A stretch of DNA of 39,743 nt from positions 1-39,743 of the forward strand of contig DHAP01000028.1 in the NCBI GenBank assembly GCA_002397465.1. The letters are read 5' to 3'. Numbering within the stretch: position 1 is the first letter of the stretch; each line of letters begins with the position of its first letter. The DNA comes from Caryophanales bacterium UBA4951. GTDB taxonomy: Bacteria > Bacillota_I > Bacilli_A > RFN20 > CAG-826. A model generated the notes under the pieces. The model saw only the letters and a list, made by a program, of their open reading frames with translations. It did not search any database and was not told where the DNA came from. A program made the translations under genes and the position numbers. This document shows, in pieces, positions 8,068 through 15,262 of the stretch.

Positions 8068-9042
8068 ATGAGCAAATTAATCATTGATATGATGGGCAGC
8101 GACAAAGGCAGCGAGATGAGCAAATCCGCGGTCAGAATGTTCAAGAAATCCCATCCGGACTGCGAGCTTGTCCTCGTTGGTAAGAAAGAAGAGCTATCCG
8201 ACATGGACGGCTACAAGATAATCGAGGCCACCGACGTCGTGAAGATGGAGATGGGGGCCCTCGAGATATTGAGGATGAAAGACTCCTCGATGCTCAAAGC
8301 CGTCGAAGCTTTGAAGAACGAGAACGCCGATGGCGTCGTCTCAGCCGGATCGACCGGGGCTTTCTTGAGCGCGGCCACCTTGATCCTCAAAAAGATCGAA
8401 GGCGTCCAAAGGCCGGCTTTGGTCACCTCATTCCCGAATTTCAAAAAAGGTGGCTTCCTCAGCGTCCTTGACGTGGGGGCCTCCAACGCCAACACGGCCA
8501 TCGAGCTTGATCAGTTCGCCATTATGGGCTCTTTGTATTCCAAATGCGTCAATAACCTCGATAAACCTCTCGTGAAGCTCTTATCAAACGGCAGCGAGGA
8601 AGGCAAAGGATCGCCTTTAGGAAAAGAAGCCTATCAGCTTCTAAAGGAAGACAAGCGCATCAATTTCGGCGGGAACATCGAGGCCAGCAAGGTCTTGGCC
8701 GATGACGCCGACGTCGTCGTCACCGACGGCTATAGCGGAAACGTCATGCTCAAAAGCATCGAGGGCAGCGCCAAAGCCATGGGCTCTTTATTGAAGAAAG
8801 CTTTCAAACGCAACATCTTCTCCAAGATCGGCTATCTCCTCTCCAAAAAAGGAATCGTCGAGATGAAGGGCCAGCTTGACCCAAAGAAGACCGGCGGGGC
8901 TTTGCTACTAGGCGTCAACGGAGTCGTGGTGAAAGCCCACGGCAACAGCGACCCCGAAGCCTTCAAGAACGCGATTGAATTAGCCTATCGCCTGAGCGAA
9001 GGCCATATCGTCAGCAAGATCAAGGAAGGTCTCTTGGCATGA
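8068..9042 (+). CDS. plsX: Phosphate acyltransferase PlsX
   Basis: 324 aa. PlsX converts acyl-ACP or acyl-phosphate into the acyl-phosphate donor for PlsY, the first acylation of glycerol-3-phosphate. Start at 8068 gives 'MSKLIIDMMGSDKGSE', the family N-terminus (the usual iDaMGgD). Other hallmarks: 'ADGVVSAGSTGAFLSAA', 'LDVGASNANT' and 'DVVVTDGYSGNVMLKSIEGSAKAM'. An in-frame ATG at 8035 would lie upstream of the -10 and is rejected. It overlaps rnc by four bases. In B. subtilis fapR and fabD-fabG-acpP flank plsX; here they are absent, leaving plsX directly between recG and rnc. Confidence 0.96.
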   Translation: MSKLIIDMMGSDKGSEMSKSAVRMFKKSHPDCELVLVGKKEELSDMDGYKIIEATDVVKMEMGALEILRMKDSSMLKAVEALKNENADGVVSAGSTGAFLSAATLILKKIEGVQRPALVTSFPNFKKGGFLSVLDVGASNANTAIELDQFAIMGSLYSKCVNNLDKPLVKLLSNGSEEGKGSPLGKEAYQLLKEDKRINFGGNIEASKVLADDADVVVTDGYSGNVMLKSIEGSAKAMGSLLKKAFKRNIFSKIGYLLSKKGIVEMKGQLDPKKTGGALLLGVNGVVVKAHGNSDPEAFKNAIELAYRLSEGHIVSKIKEGLLA

Positions 9043-9803
9043 ACTTCCCCTCAGTCGAGCCATTGCTGTCATCCTTTGGGATTACCCCCAAGGATGTTTC
9101 CTTATACGAAATGGCTCTGACTCATTCCTCGGTCAACGGAAGCGCCAACACCAACCATCATGACTATGAGAGATTGGAGTTTTTGGGCGATTCTTTGGTC
9201 GGGCTCGTGGTGGGGGAGCTTTGCTTCCTTTATCATCCAGAAATGGAAGAGGGGGATCTTTCGAAACTGAAGGCCCAGTTCATCCAAACCGACAGCGAAG
9301 CCTCTTATGGCCTAGCTTTGGGATTAGACGAATACGTGAGGGTCGGACCCTCATTCAAAGGCGACGTCAAAATCAACCATCCGCTTCTTGAGGATGTCTT
9401 TGAGGCTTTCATCGGGGCCATGTTCCTCGACCAAGGGAAAGAAAAAGCCTACGAGTTCGTGCGTAACGTCTATGAGAAAGACGTCGCGGGCGCGGTGGTG
9501 GAAGAGAAGAAAAACCCCATCGGCGAACTCAATGAGGCCGTCCAGGCCGACCTTGCCAAGCCCGTCAGCTTCCATGAGATATCCGAGGAAGGCCCGTCAA
9601 ACGAACGTTATTACGTTTTCAGCGTCGTCTTCGACGGCAATGAATATGGGCGGGGCGGAGGCAAGAGCAAAGACGCCGCGAAAGCCGCGGCCGCGAGTGA
9701 GGCTTTGAAAAAATTAGCCCACCATAACGAAGAGCTGAGCGACCTCTCAAAAGAGGATCTTTTCTCCCTCTTCTTGAACGCCAACCCAGAATGGAGGAAA
9801 TAA
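9039..9803 (+). CDS. rnc: Ribonuclease III
   Basis: 254 aa. Double-strand-specific RNase for rRNA and mRNA processing. The signature 'YERLEFLGDSLVGLVV' is at residues ~43-60 and the second acidic site 'LEDVFEAFIGAMFLDQG' at ~112-130. The C-terminal dsRNA-binding domain starts near 'NPIGELNEAVQADL' and contains 'VVFDGNEYGRGGGKSKDAAKAAAASEAL'. Start overlaps the plsX stop (ATGA at 9039-9042). In many Firmicutes smc lies between rnc and ftsY; it is missing here. Confidence 0.97.
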   Translation: MNFPSVEPLLSSFGITPKDVSLYEMALTHSSVNGSANTNHHDYERLEFLGDSLVGLVVGELCFLYHPEMEEGDLSKLKAQFIQTDSEASYGLALGLDEYVRVGPSFKGDVKINHPLLEDVFEAFIGAMFLDQGKEKAYEFVRNVYEKDVAGAVVEEKKNPIGELNEAVQADLAKPVSFHEISEEGPSNERYYVFSVVFDGNEYGRGGGKSKDAAKAAAASEALKKLAHHNEELSDLSKEDLFSLFLNANPEWRK

Positions 9804-9804
9804 G

Positions 9805-10794
9805 ATGGGTCTATTCGCTTACTTAAAAGACAAATTCTCAGGCAAAAAAAGCAATGAGAAAAGTGAGAAATACAGCCAGGGCCTTTCCAAGAGCCGGGCT
9901 GCTTTCGCCGATAGGCTAGAAGAGCTTTCAAAACGCTACAAAGAAGTAAACGGGGAATATTTCGAAGAGCTTGAGCAAATCCTCATCGAAAGCGACATCG
10001 GGGTCAATTTGACGGTCAAATTGATCGATGACCTCCTTAATAAGAGCAAAGAAGAGAACATAAGCGAGCCGAGCAAGATCAACGAAGAGCTCGTCGACAT
10101 GATGTTCGTCGGCTATGTCGAAGGCGGAGAGAGCATCAAGAACGAAATCCAGTTTGTGAAGGATGGTCCGACCGTCCTTTTGGTCGAAGGGGTCAACGGA
10201 GTCGGCAAGACCACCTCGATCGCCAAATTGGCCCATCGCTACATGAAGCAAGGCAAAAGCGTCCTTTTGGTCGCCAGCGATACCTTCAGGGCCGGAGCGG
10301 TCGAACAGCTTTCCGTCTGGGCTGAGAGACTCAAATGCCCAATCGTCAAAGGAAACCCCAATAGCGACCCTGCCGCGGTGGCTTATGACGGGGCCAAATA
10401 CGTCAAAGAGCATCATATCGATCTCATGATCGTCGACACCGCCGGGCGTCTGCAAAACAAAGCCAACCTGATGGCGGAGCTTTCGAAGATCAAACGCGTC
10501 ATCGCCAAAGAGATTCCGGACGCCCCGCATGAGACTTTCCTCGTCATCGATGGGACGACTGGCCAAAACGGCGTCTCCCAGGCTCGGGCCTTCAAGGAAG
10601 TAAGCGACGTCACGGGAATCGTGATTACGAAGATGGACGGGACTTCCAAAGGCGGCATCATCCTTTCGATCAGAGACGAATTAGGCGTCCCAGTCCGTTT
10701 CATCGGCTTAGGCGAGAAGATGGACGATCTTGAGGAGTTCGACCTTGATGAATATCTGCACGCCTTGCTATTAGGGGAGAAGAAGAATGGATGA
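9805..10794 (+). CDS. ftsY: Signal recognition particle receptor FtsY
   Basis: 329 aa. SRP receptor GTPase that docks ribosome-nascent-chain complexes at the membrane. NG-domain motifs: G1 'GVNGVGKTTSIAKLA', 'DTFRAGAVEQL', G3 'DTAGRLQNKANLM', G4 'TKMDGTSKGG' and closing 'GLGEKMDDLEEFD'. The acidic A domain is very short, only a lysine/serine-rich N-terminus (residues ~1-30), so membrane binding likely relies on the N-terminal amphipathic helix. GGAGGAAATAAG directly before the ATG overlaps the rnc stop. It overlaps ylxM by eight bases. Confidence 0.97.
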   Translation: MGLFAYLKDKFSGKKSNEKSEKYSQGLSKSRAAFADRLEELSKRYKEVNGEYFEELEQILIESDIGVNLTVKLIDDLLNKSKEENISEPSKINEELVDMMFVGYVEGGESIKNEIQFVKDGPTVLLVEGVNGVGKTTSIAKLAHRYMKQGKSVLLVASDTFRAGAVEQLSVWAERLKCPIVKGNPNSDPAAVAYDGAKYVKEHHIDLMIVDTAGRLQNKANLMAELSKIKRVIAKEIPDAPHETFLVIDGTTGQNGVSQARAFKEVSDVTGIVITKMDGTSKGGIILSIRDELGVPVRFIGLGEKMDDLEEFDLDEYLHALLLGEKKNG

Positions 10795-11122
10795 GGCTTT
10801 GAAGCAACACGAAAGGGCGGTCGAGCTCTTTTATGTCTACAAAGGGATTCTGACTCCTTCCATGCAAGAGGTCTATTCGGATTACTATTGCTATGATCTT
10901 TCTCTCTCGGAGATTTCCGGCAACCGTCACATCAGCCGTTCAGCGGTGTCCGATTCCTTGAAGAAATCCCTGCAAAAAATGGAGAAAATCGAGAAAAGCG
11001 TAGGTTATCTTGAGAAAAAGAAACACCTTAACGAGCTAGTCAAAGATATCGAGAAAGCGGATGAAGACAAAAAGAACAGGGCGATCGAAGCCTTGGGGGA
11101 GTACGTGAAAAATGGCCTTTGA
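10787..11122 (+). CDS. ylxM: YlxM/p13-like SRP-associated HTH protein
   Basis: 111 aa. A small helix-turn-helix protein of the UPF0122/YlxM family, encoded beside ffh in Firmicutes and thought to modulate SRP GTPase activity. The HTH is 'YDLSLSEISGNRHISRSAVSDSLKKS' (residues ~43-70, sigma-70 region-4-like); the rest is a charged coiled coil. Starts inside ftsY and ends inside ffh, so all three are translationally coupled. Confidence 0.93.
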   Translation: MDEALKQHERAVELFYVYKGILTPSMQEVYSDYYCYDLSLSEISGNRHISRSAVSDSLKKSLQKMEKIEKSVGYLEKKKHLNELVKDIEKADEDKKNRAIEALGEYVKNGL

Positions 11123-12449
11123 ATCACTGTCGGAGAAATTCCAGAGCGTCTTCAAGAAGATGCGCAAAGAGGACAAACTGACCGAAGACAACATGAATTC
11201 GGCTTTGAAGGAAATCAGGATTGCCCTTCTTGAAGCCGACGTCAATTACAAAGTCGTCAAAGCCTTTACCGACGACGTCAAAGAAAAAGCGATGGGGCAA
11301 GACGTCCTTTTGAAGGTCAACCCCAGTGAGATGCTCGTCAAGATCTGCCATGACGAATTGGTAGAGCTTTTGGGCGCCGACAACACCGCCATCAATTACG
11401 TCAAAGGCGGCCCGACCACCATCATGCTGGTCGGACTTCAGGGCTCAGGCAAAACGACGACCGCCGGCAAACTTGCCTATCTCCATAAAAACAAACTCAA
11501 CAAGAAGGTCCTTTTGGCTGGGCTCGACGTCTATCGTCCAGCTGCCATCGACCAGTTAAGCCAAATCGCCAGCCAAGTCGGAGTCGATTTCTTTGAGATG
11601 GGGACCAACGTCGACCCCGTCAAGGTCGCTGAGGAAGCCAAAAAGAAAGCCATCGAAGGCTCATATGATCTTTTGGTCCTTGATACGGCCGGACGTTTGC
11701 AGATCGACGAAAAGCTCATGGATGAGCTCAAGAACATCAACAAAGCCATCCACCCGGAAGAGGTTCTTTTATTGGTCGATGCCATGGCAGGCCAAGATGC
11801 CGTCAATGTGGCCAATGCCTTCAATAACGACCTCAGGCTCTCCGGCGTCATCATGTCCAAACTCGATGGCGACGCCAAAGGCGGCGCGGCCTTATCCATC
11901 AAATATCTCACTGGCCTTCCGATTAAATTTGCCGGCATCGGCGAGAAGCTGACCGACCTCGATATTTTCTACCCTGACCGCATGGCCTCGAGGATCCTCG
12001 GGATGGGCGACGTCGTGAGCCTTGTCGAAAAAGCCAAGGAAGTCATCGATGAGAAAGAGGCCGAGAAAGCCTCAAAGAAGATGTTCGAGGGGGACTTCAC
12101 CCTTGAGGATATGCTGAAGCAGATGAAGATGGTCCAGAAGATGGGAAGCCTCGGCGCGATCGCCAAGATGATTCCAGGCATGCCGAAACTCAGCGATGAG
12201 CAAAAGGACAAAGCCGAATCGGAGATGAAGAACTTCGAGACCGTCATCAACTCGATGACGCCCTATGAAAGAAGACATCCGGAAATCCTGAAGTTCTCCC
12301 AGAAGAGCCGCATAGCCAAAGGCTCAGGCAAGACCAACGCCGACATCAATCGCGTCATCAGGAAATGGGAGCAATCCAAGGACATGATGAAGCAGATGAA
12401 GCAATATCAGAAAAGCGGAAAGGTCCCGCCTGGATTCAGAGGCATGTGA
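11112..12449 (+). CDS. ffh: Signal recognition particle protein Ffh
   Basis: 445 aa. SRP54 GTPase that binds signal sequences and 4.5S/6S RNA. N domain residues 1-90; G domain with 'GLQGSGKTTTAGKLA', 'DVYRPAAIDQL', 'DTAGRLQIDEKLM', 'SKLDGDAKGGAALS' and 'GIGEKLTDLDIF'. The methionine-rich M domain begins near residue 300 ('LEDMLKQMKMVQKMG') and has the RNA-binding 'SRIAKGSGKTNADINRVI'. The C-terminus ends at 'GKVPPGFRGM', somewhat shorter than many. Its TGA stop overlaps the ATG of the CBS protein (TGATG). No SRP RNA gene is seen in the window. Confidence 0.97.
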   Translation: MAFESLSEKFQSVFKKMRKEDKLTEDNMNSALKEIRIALLEADVNYKVVKAFTDDVKEKAMGQDVLLKVNPSEMLVKICHDELVELLGADNTAINYVKGGPTTIMLVGLQGSGKTTTAGKLAYLHKNKLNKKVLLAGLDVYRPAAIDQLSQIASQVGVDFFEMGTNVDPVKVAEEAKKKAIEGSYDLLVLDTAGRLQIDEKLMDELKNINKAIHPEEVLLLVDAMAGQDAVNVANAFNNDLRLSGVIMSKLDGDAKGGAALSIKYLTGLPIKFAGIGEKLTDLDIFYPDRMASRILGMGDVVSLVEKAKEVIDEKEAEKASKKMFEGDFTLEDMLKQMKMVQKMGSLGAIAKMIPGMPKLSDEQKDKAESEMKNFETVINSMTPYERRHPEILKFSQKSRIAKGSGKTNADINRVIRKWEQSKDMMKQMKQYQKSGKVPPGFRGM

Positions 12450-13168
12450 TGAGTAGCGTCGAAGAGTTTTTGGATTTATATAATCGTCTCGATTATCTTT
12501 TGCGAATCCGTTTGAAGATGGAAGAAAGAAACGAGTCCTCCATCGTCCGTTTCATCAATTCGCTCAGACGTTCCCAAAATTACCAAGAAGTCGATTTGGC
12601 GGATGATCTTGACTCGATAAGGCAGTTACGGAACACGTTGGTTCACACCCAAAAGGTCAACGGCGAGGAACTGGTGGACGTCAAAGCAAACCTAATCGAG
12701 ACTTTGAAGAAGACGATCGATTTCGTCGAGAACCCTCCTTTGGCCATCGACAAAGTTATCCCGGTCTCTTCTTTGTTCACCTGCAAGGACGATGACTACG
12801 CCATCGTCGTTTTGAAGACGATGATGGAACGTGGCTATTCCCACGTCCCGCTGCTCGACGACAATCTGAAAGTGGTGGGCGTCTTCAGCGAGAACGTCAT
12901 CTCCGCCTATCTTCTTTCAAGGCAAAGGATCGATCTCTCCCAAAGCGCCAAGATCAAGGAGTTTTCCTCCTTCCTCGGCGTGAGTTCTCATAAGAACGAA
13001 CGCTATGCTTTCTTAAGCAAGGACACGAGTTTGGAAGAGGCTTTGAAGTGCTTTCAAAACTCGAAGGCTGAGACGGGAAAACGCCTTGGCATGATTTTCT
13101 TCACTGAGAACGGAAAAGAAAACGAACCCGTCATCGCCGGGTCCGTCGCTTCGACATTGATTGCCTAA
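12449..13168 (+). CDS. CBS-domain protein with possible HEPN-like N-terminal domain
   Basis: 240 aa starting at the ATG at 12449, which overlaps the ffh stop (TGATG). An upstream in-frame ATG at 12365 lies deep in ffh and is rejected. Residues ~1-100 are helical and contain 'RQLRNTLVH' with R61-N-x3-H66, the RxxxxH pattern of HEPN domains (often RNases or dimerisation modules). Residues ~105-165 match a CBS motif ('AIVVLKTMMERGYSHVPLLDDNLKVVGVFSENVI') and ~185-238 a weaker second one ('FLSKDTSLEEALKCF ... NEPVIAGSVASTLI'). CBS pairs bind adenine nucleotides, so a ligand-controlled HEPN module is plausible. HEPN is pattern-based inference; the CBS call is firmer. Confidence 0.75.
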   Translation: MSSVEEFLDLYNRLDYLLRIRLKMEERNESSIVRFINSLRRSQNYQEVDLADDLDSIRQLRNTLVHTQKVNGEELVDVKANLIETLKKTIDFVENPPLAIDKVIPVSSLFTCKDDDYAIVVLKTMMERGYSHVPLLDDNLKVVGVFSENVISAYLLSRQRIDLSQSAKIKEFSSFLGVSSHKNERYAFLSKDTSLEEALKCFQNSKAETGKRLGMIFFTENGKENEPVIAGSVASTLIA

Positions 13169-13182
13169 TCCTTAGGCTTTTT
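13163..13182 (+). terminator. Terminator overlapping two convergent stop codons
   Basis: GCCTAA, TCC, TTAGGC followed by TTTTT. The stem contains the CBS-gene stop TAA (13166-13168, plus) and the trmD stop TAG (13165-13167, minus). The T-tract serves the plus-strand operon; on the minus strand no T-run follows. Confidence 0.65.
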
Positions 13183-13947
13183 CATGAACTTAGCGCCTTT
13201 TTGCAAGGCTTTCGTTTCCCAATCCGGAGTCTCGCCGCTTTCAAGTTCCTTGAGGAGCTTGAGGTCTTTTTTGCTCAGTTCAAGCTTGTTGAAGAGGTCA
13301 GGACGATATTTCTTCGTCAGGTCCAAAGCCTGCTTTTTCCGCCATTTCTCAATGGCTTCATGATTCCCTGAATAAAGGATGTCGGGGACCGTCTCGCCAT
13401 CATAGTCGTATGGCTCGGTGTATTGGGGATATTCCAATAATGGCTGGTTGAAGGATTCGTCAACGAGGCTTTCTTCGGCGATGGCCCCATCAAGAAGCCT
13501 GGTCACGGAATCGCTGACGGCCATGGCCGGGACCTCTCCGCCCGTCAGGATATAGTCGCCGATCGAAAGAAGCTCGTCGCAGTATTTGTTGACCCTTTCG
13601 TCAACGCCTTCGTAGTGGCCGCAGACGAGGATGAGATCATCCATCTTGGCGAACTCTTTGGCTTTCTTTTCGTTATAGGTCGAGCCTCTGGCTGAGAAAA
13701 GGACGACGTGGCTCGTTTCGCTCTTTTTGGCTTTGATGGCATCGACGATCGGCTGGCACTTTTCGATGAGTCCAGCCCCTCCGCCTATCGGTGGGGTATC
13801 GGTGCGGTGGTATTTGTCCAAGGTGTAATCACGGATGTTGACGACATCGAAGCTCACCACGCCCTTGGCGATGGCTCTTTTGATGATGGAGTTGGTGAAA
13901 AAAGAGTCGAACATGCTTGGGAACAAAGTGAGGATCGTGATTTTCAT
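13165..13947 (-). CDS. trmD: tRNA (guanine-N1)-methyltransferase TrmD
   Basis: 260 aa. Makes m1G37 in tRNAs, preventing +1 frameshifting. SPOUT trefoil-knot features: 'MKITILTLFPSMFDSFF' start, 'DTPPIGGGAGLI', 'LVCGHYEGVDERV', the knot 'SIGDYILTGGEVPAM' and 'YTEPYDY'. The acid/base segment 'VPDILYSGNHEAIEKWRKKQAL' is intact. The C-terminus extends ~20 residues past the usual end and finishes in basic 'FMKKPKD'. Overlaps rimM by four bases. Its orientation is opposite to ffh and rplS, unlike the standard Firmicutes order. Confidence 0.97.
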   Translation of the reverse strand: MKITILTLFPSMFDSFFTNSIIKRAIAKGVVSFDVVNIRDYTLDKYHRTDTPPIGGGAGLIEKCQPIVDAIKAKKSETSHVVLFSARGSTYNEKKAKEFAKMDDLILVCGHYEGVDERVNKYCDELLSIGDYILTGGEVPAMAVSDSVTRLLDGAIAEESLVDESFNQPLLEYPQYTEPYDYDGETVPDILYSGNHEAIEKWRKKQALDLTKKYRPDLFNKLELSKKDLKLLKELESGETPDWETKALQKGAKFMKKPKD

Positions 13948-14456
13948 AATAAGCCTGGCATCACCTTTATTTTGATTGTTTTGCCATCGATATCAACATT
14001 GAGGATGAACTCCCCATCGATGAATGGGACATAGAAATCTTTTCCACCTTCCCTAGCGACCTGAAGGGTTTTGGTGGGGGCGTAAGAAAGGACTTCTTTG
14101 ACGGTTCCAAGTTTGAGGTCGTTTTCGTCGACCACTTGGCAGCCTCTAAGATCCTGAAGACGGTAATAGCCTTTCGGGAGCGGGGCTTTTTCTTTGTCGA
14201 TCTCCACGTAGTAGTGGAGGTATTTCTCCGCCTCGTCGATGGATTTCAGTTCCTTGAATCCCAAAAAGTAAAATTGGCCGGCATCGCGGAAAGAAGCGAT
14301 GTGCATGCTGACCCTGTCGCCGCTTTTCTCATCGAAAAGAGAAACCTCGACGTCTTTTTTGAATCTCTGTTTGGCGAAATCCGAATAAGAATAGACCTTG
14401 AGGATGCCCTCAAGCCCGAAGCTTTTGGATATCTGCCCTAAGCGTATGTATTCCAT
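13944..14456 (-). CDS. rimM: Ribosome maturation factor RimM
   Basis: 170 aa. 30S assembly factor that binds uS19. N-terminal RimM domain 'IRLGQISKSFGLEGILKVYSYSD' (residues 4-26), then the PRC-barrel domain from ~100 ('YYRLQDLRGCQVVDENDLKLGTVKEVL') ending 'VPFIDGEFILNVDIDGKTIKIKVMPGLL'. No Shine-Dalgarno is evident; the ATG follows a hairpin and T-rich stretch after khpA. Coupled to trmD by a four-base overlap. Confidence 0.95.
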   Translation of the reverse strand: MEYIRLGQISKSFGLEGILKVYSYSDFAKQRFKKDVEVSLFDEKSGDRVSMHIASFRDAGQFYFLGFKELKSIDEAEKYLHYYVEIDKEKAPLPKGYYRLQDLRGCQVVDENDLKLGTVKEVLSYAPTKTLQVAREGGKDFYVPFIDGEFILNVDIDGKTIKIKVMPGLL

Positions 14457-14461
14457 TATAA

Positions 14462-14489
14462 AGAAAGGACGCCGAGGTTAGTCGGCGTC
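14462..14489 (-). terminator. Intra-operon terminator or attenuator between khpA and rimM
   Basis: On the minus strand GACGCCGA, loop CTAACC, TCGGCGTC (plus 14468-14489), eight perfect pairs, followed by CTTTCTTT. The stem overlaps the khpA stop. The T-run is interrupted, so read-through to rimM-trmD is expected. Confidence 0.6.
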
Positions 14490-14762
14490 ATTCTCCTTTT
14501 TGTCTTCTTCGAAGCTCTCAAACTTGAGATGGATTCGGGTATTGCTGTTATCGGCTTTGCCGGCGATTCCGATGGCTTCGCGCAAGGCGTTGGCCACGAT
14601 GCCTTTCTTGCCGATGAGCCTCGCGGTGTCATCGTCTTCGGCGACGATGAGGATCGTGACGTCCTTTTCAGTGCCGCCCGGAAGCTCACGGATCATGATG
14701 GAGTCTGGTTTTTCCACGAGCGAATCGATCAGTCCGTGGATGACTTTCTCATAATCGATCAT
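14478..14762 (-). CDS. khpA: KH-domain RNA-binding protein KhpA (YlqC)
   Basis: 94 aa from the ATG at 14762. A single KH domain with the GxxG loop as 'IGKKGIVANALREAI' around residues 47-61. KhpA pairs with KhpB/Jag in Firmicutes and binds RNA, affecting division and elongation. It stands in its conserved place between rpsP and rimM, two bases after the rpsP stop. A longer in-frame reading beginning at 14867 lies within rpsP and is rejected. The tail 'EEDKKENDAD' is acidic. Confidence 0.93.
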   Translation of the reverse strand: MIDYEKVIHGLIDSLVEKPDSIMIRELPGGTEKDVTILIVAEDDDTARLIGKKGIVANALREAIGIAGKADNSNTRIHLKFESFEEDKKENDAD

Positions 14763-14764
14763 TT

Positions 14765-15040
14765 TTACTTGGCTTCTTTCTTGCTCTTGGCGAACTTGTC
14801 GAGGATGCCTTTGCGATTGAACATCGCGCGGACGCTGTCGCTCGGAGTAGCGCCTTTGTTGAGCCACTTGAGGGCCAACTCTTCGTTGATGTCGGCTTTA
14901 TCCTCTCCAATGGCTGGATCGAAAGTGCCGATTTGCTCGATGTAACGTCCATCACGGGCGAAACGTGAATCGGCCGCGACAATGCGGTAGAACGGGTCCT
15001 TATGACGTCCGATGCGAGTTAATCTGATTTTGACTGACAT
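14765..15040 (-). CDS. rpsP: 30S ribosomal protein bS16
   Basis: 91 aa from the ATG at 15040, preceded on the minus strand by AAAGGAG. 'MSVKIRLTRIGRHKDPFYRIVAADSR' is the canonical bS16 N-terminus, followed by 'DGRYIEQIGTFDP' and 'LALKWLNKGATPSDSVRAMF'. First gene of the inverted rpsP-khpA-rimM-trmD operon, with its own consensus promoter. Confidence 0.98.
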   Translation of the reverse strand: MSVKIRLTRIGRHKDPFYRIVAADSRFARDGRYIEQIGTFDPAIGEDKADINEELALKWLNKGATPSDSVRAMFNRKGILDKFAKSKKEAK

Positions 15041-15068
15041 GGTAATAGATTCTCCTTTTCCAGGGATG

Positions 15069-15097
15069 ATACTACGCCCCCATGTTTTTACTGTCAA
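15069..15097 (-). promoter_or_regulatory. rpsP promoter (minus strand)
   Basis: Read on the minus strand: -35 TTGACA (15097-15092), 17-base spacer, -10 TAGTAT (15074-15069). The -35 is perfect. The start is predicted near 15062, giving a ~22-base leader containing the Shine-Dalgarno sequence. Confidence 0.8.
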
Positions 15098-15113
15098 GCA
15101 AATCCGCTTGACA
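15092..15113. repeat. Inverted repeat TGTCAAGC-N6-GCTTGACA
   Basis: Perfect 8-base arms at 15092-15099 and 15106-15113 around AAATCC. The left arm is the rpsP -35 box. The right arm also spells TTGACA on the plus strand, but no -10 lies at 15131-15136, so it looks like an operator half-site or folded element rather than a second promoter. Confidence 0.6.
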
Positions 15114-15142
15114 CCAATGATATTACGAAGCCATTTTCGGGC

Positions 15143-15171
15143 TTGATTCTTAACCCCTTGATGATTATGAT
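15143..15171 (+). promoter_or_regulatory. rplS promoter
   Basis: -35 TTGATT at 15143-15148, 17-base spacer, -10 TATGAT at 15166-15171. Predicted start about 15178. Confidence 0.65.
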
Positions 15172-15177
15172 ATCTAT

Positions 15178-15262
15178 CGCGTCCTTAGGACGCTACGCAG
15201 GCTCCGCTAGCAGTCACAGCCATGAACCTGAAGAGAAATCATAACCGAAGGAGGAAGCATCA
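15178..15262 (+). promoter_or_regulatory. rplS 5' leader with hairpin (possible L19-type leader)
   Basis: An ~85-base leader. It opens with GCGTCC-TTA-GGACGC (15179-15193), a six-pair stem with a three-base loop, continues through a GC-rich stretch able to form further pairs (GGCTCCGCTAGCAG region), and ends with GAAGGAGG at 15247-15254. L19 autoregulatory leaders are known in Firmicutes; assignment here is by position and structure only. Confidence 0.4.

Noticed and set aside
14448..14460. TATAAT overlapping the rimM start as a promoter
   Set aside because: It would start transcription after the ATG and there is no downstream start codon consistent with the conserved RimM N-terminus.
15108..15136. 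Plus-strand TTGACA as an rplS promoter
   Set aside because: The position 17 bases downstream is CCATTT, not a -10; TTGATT/TATGAT at 15143-15171 is far better.
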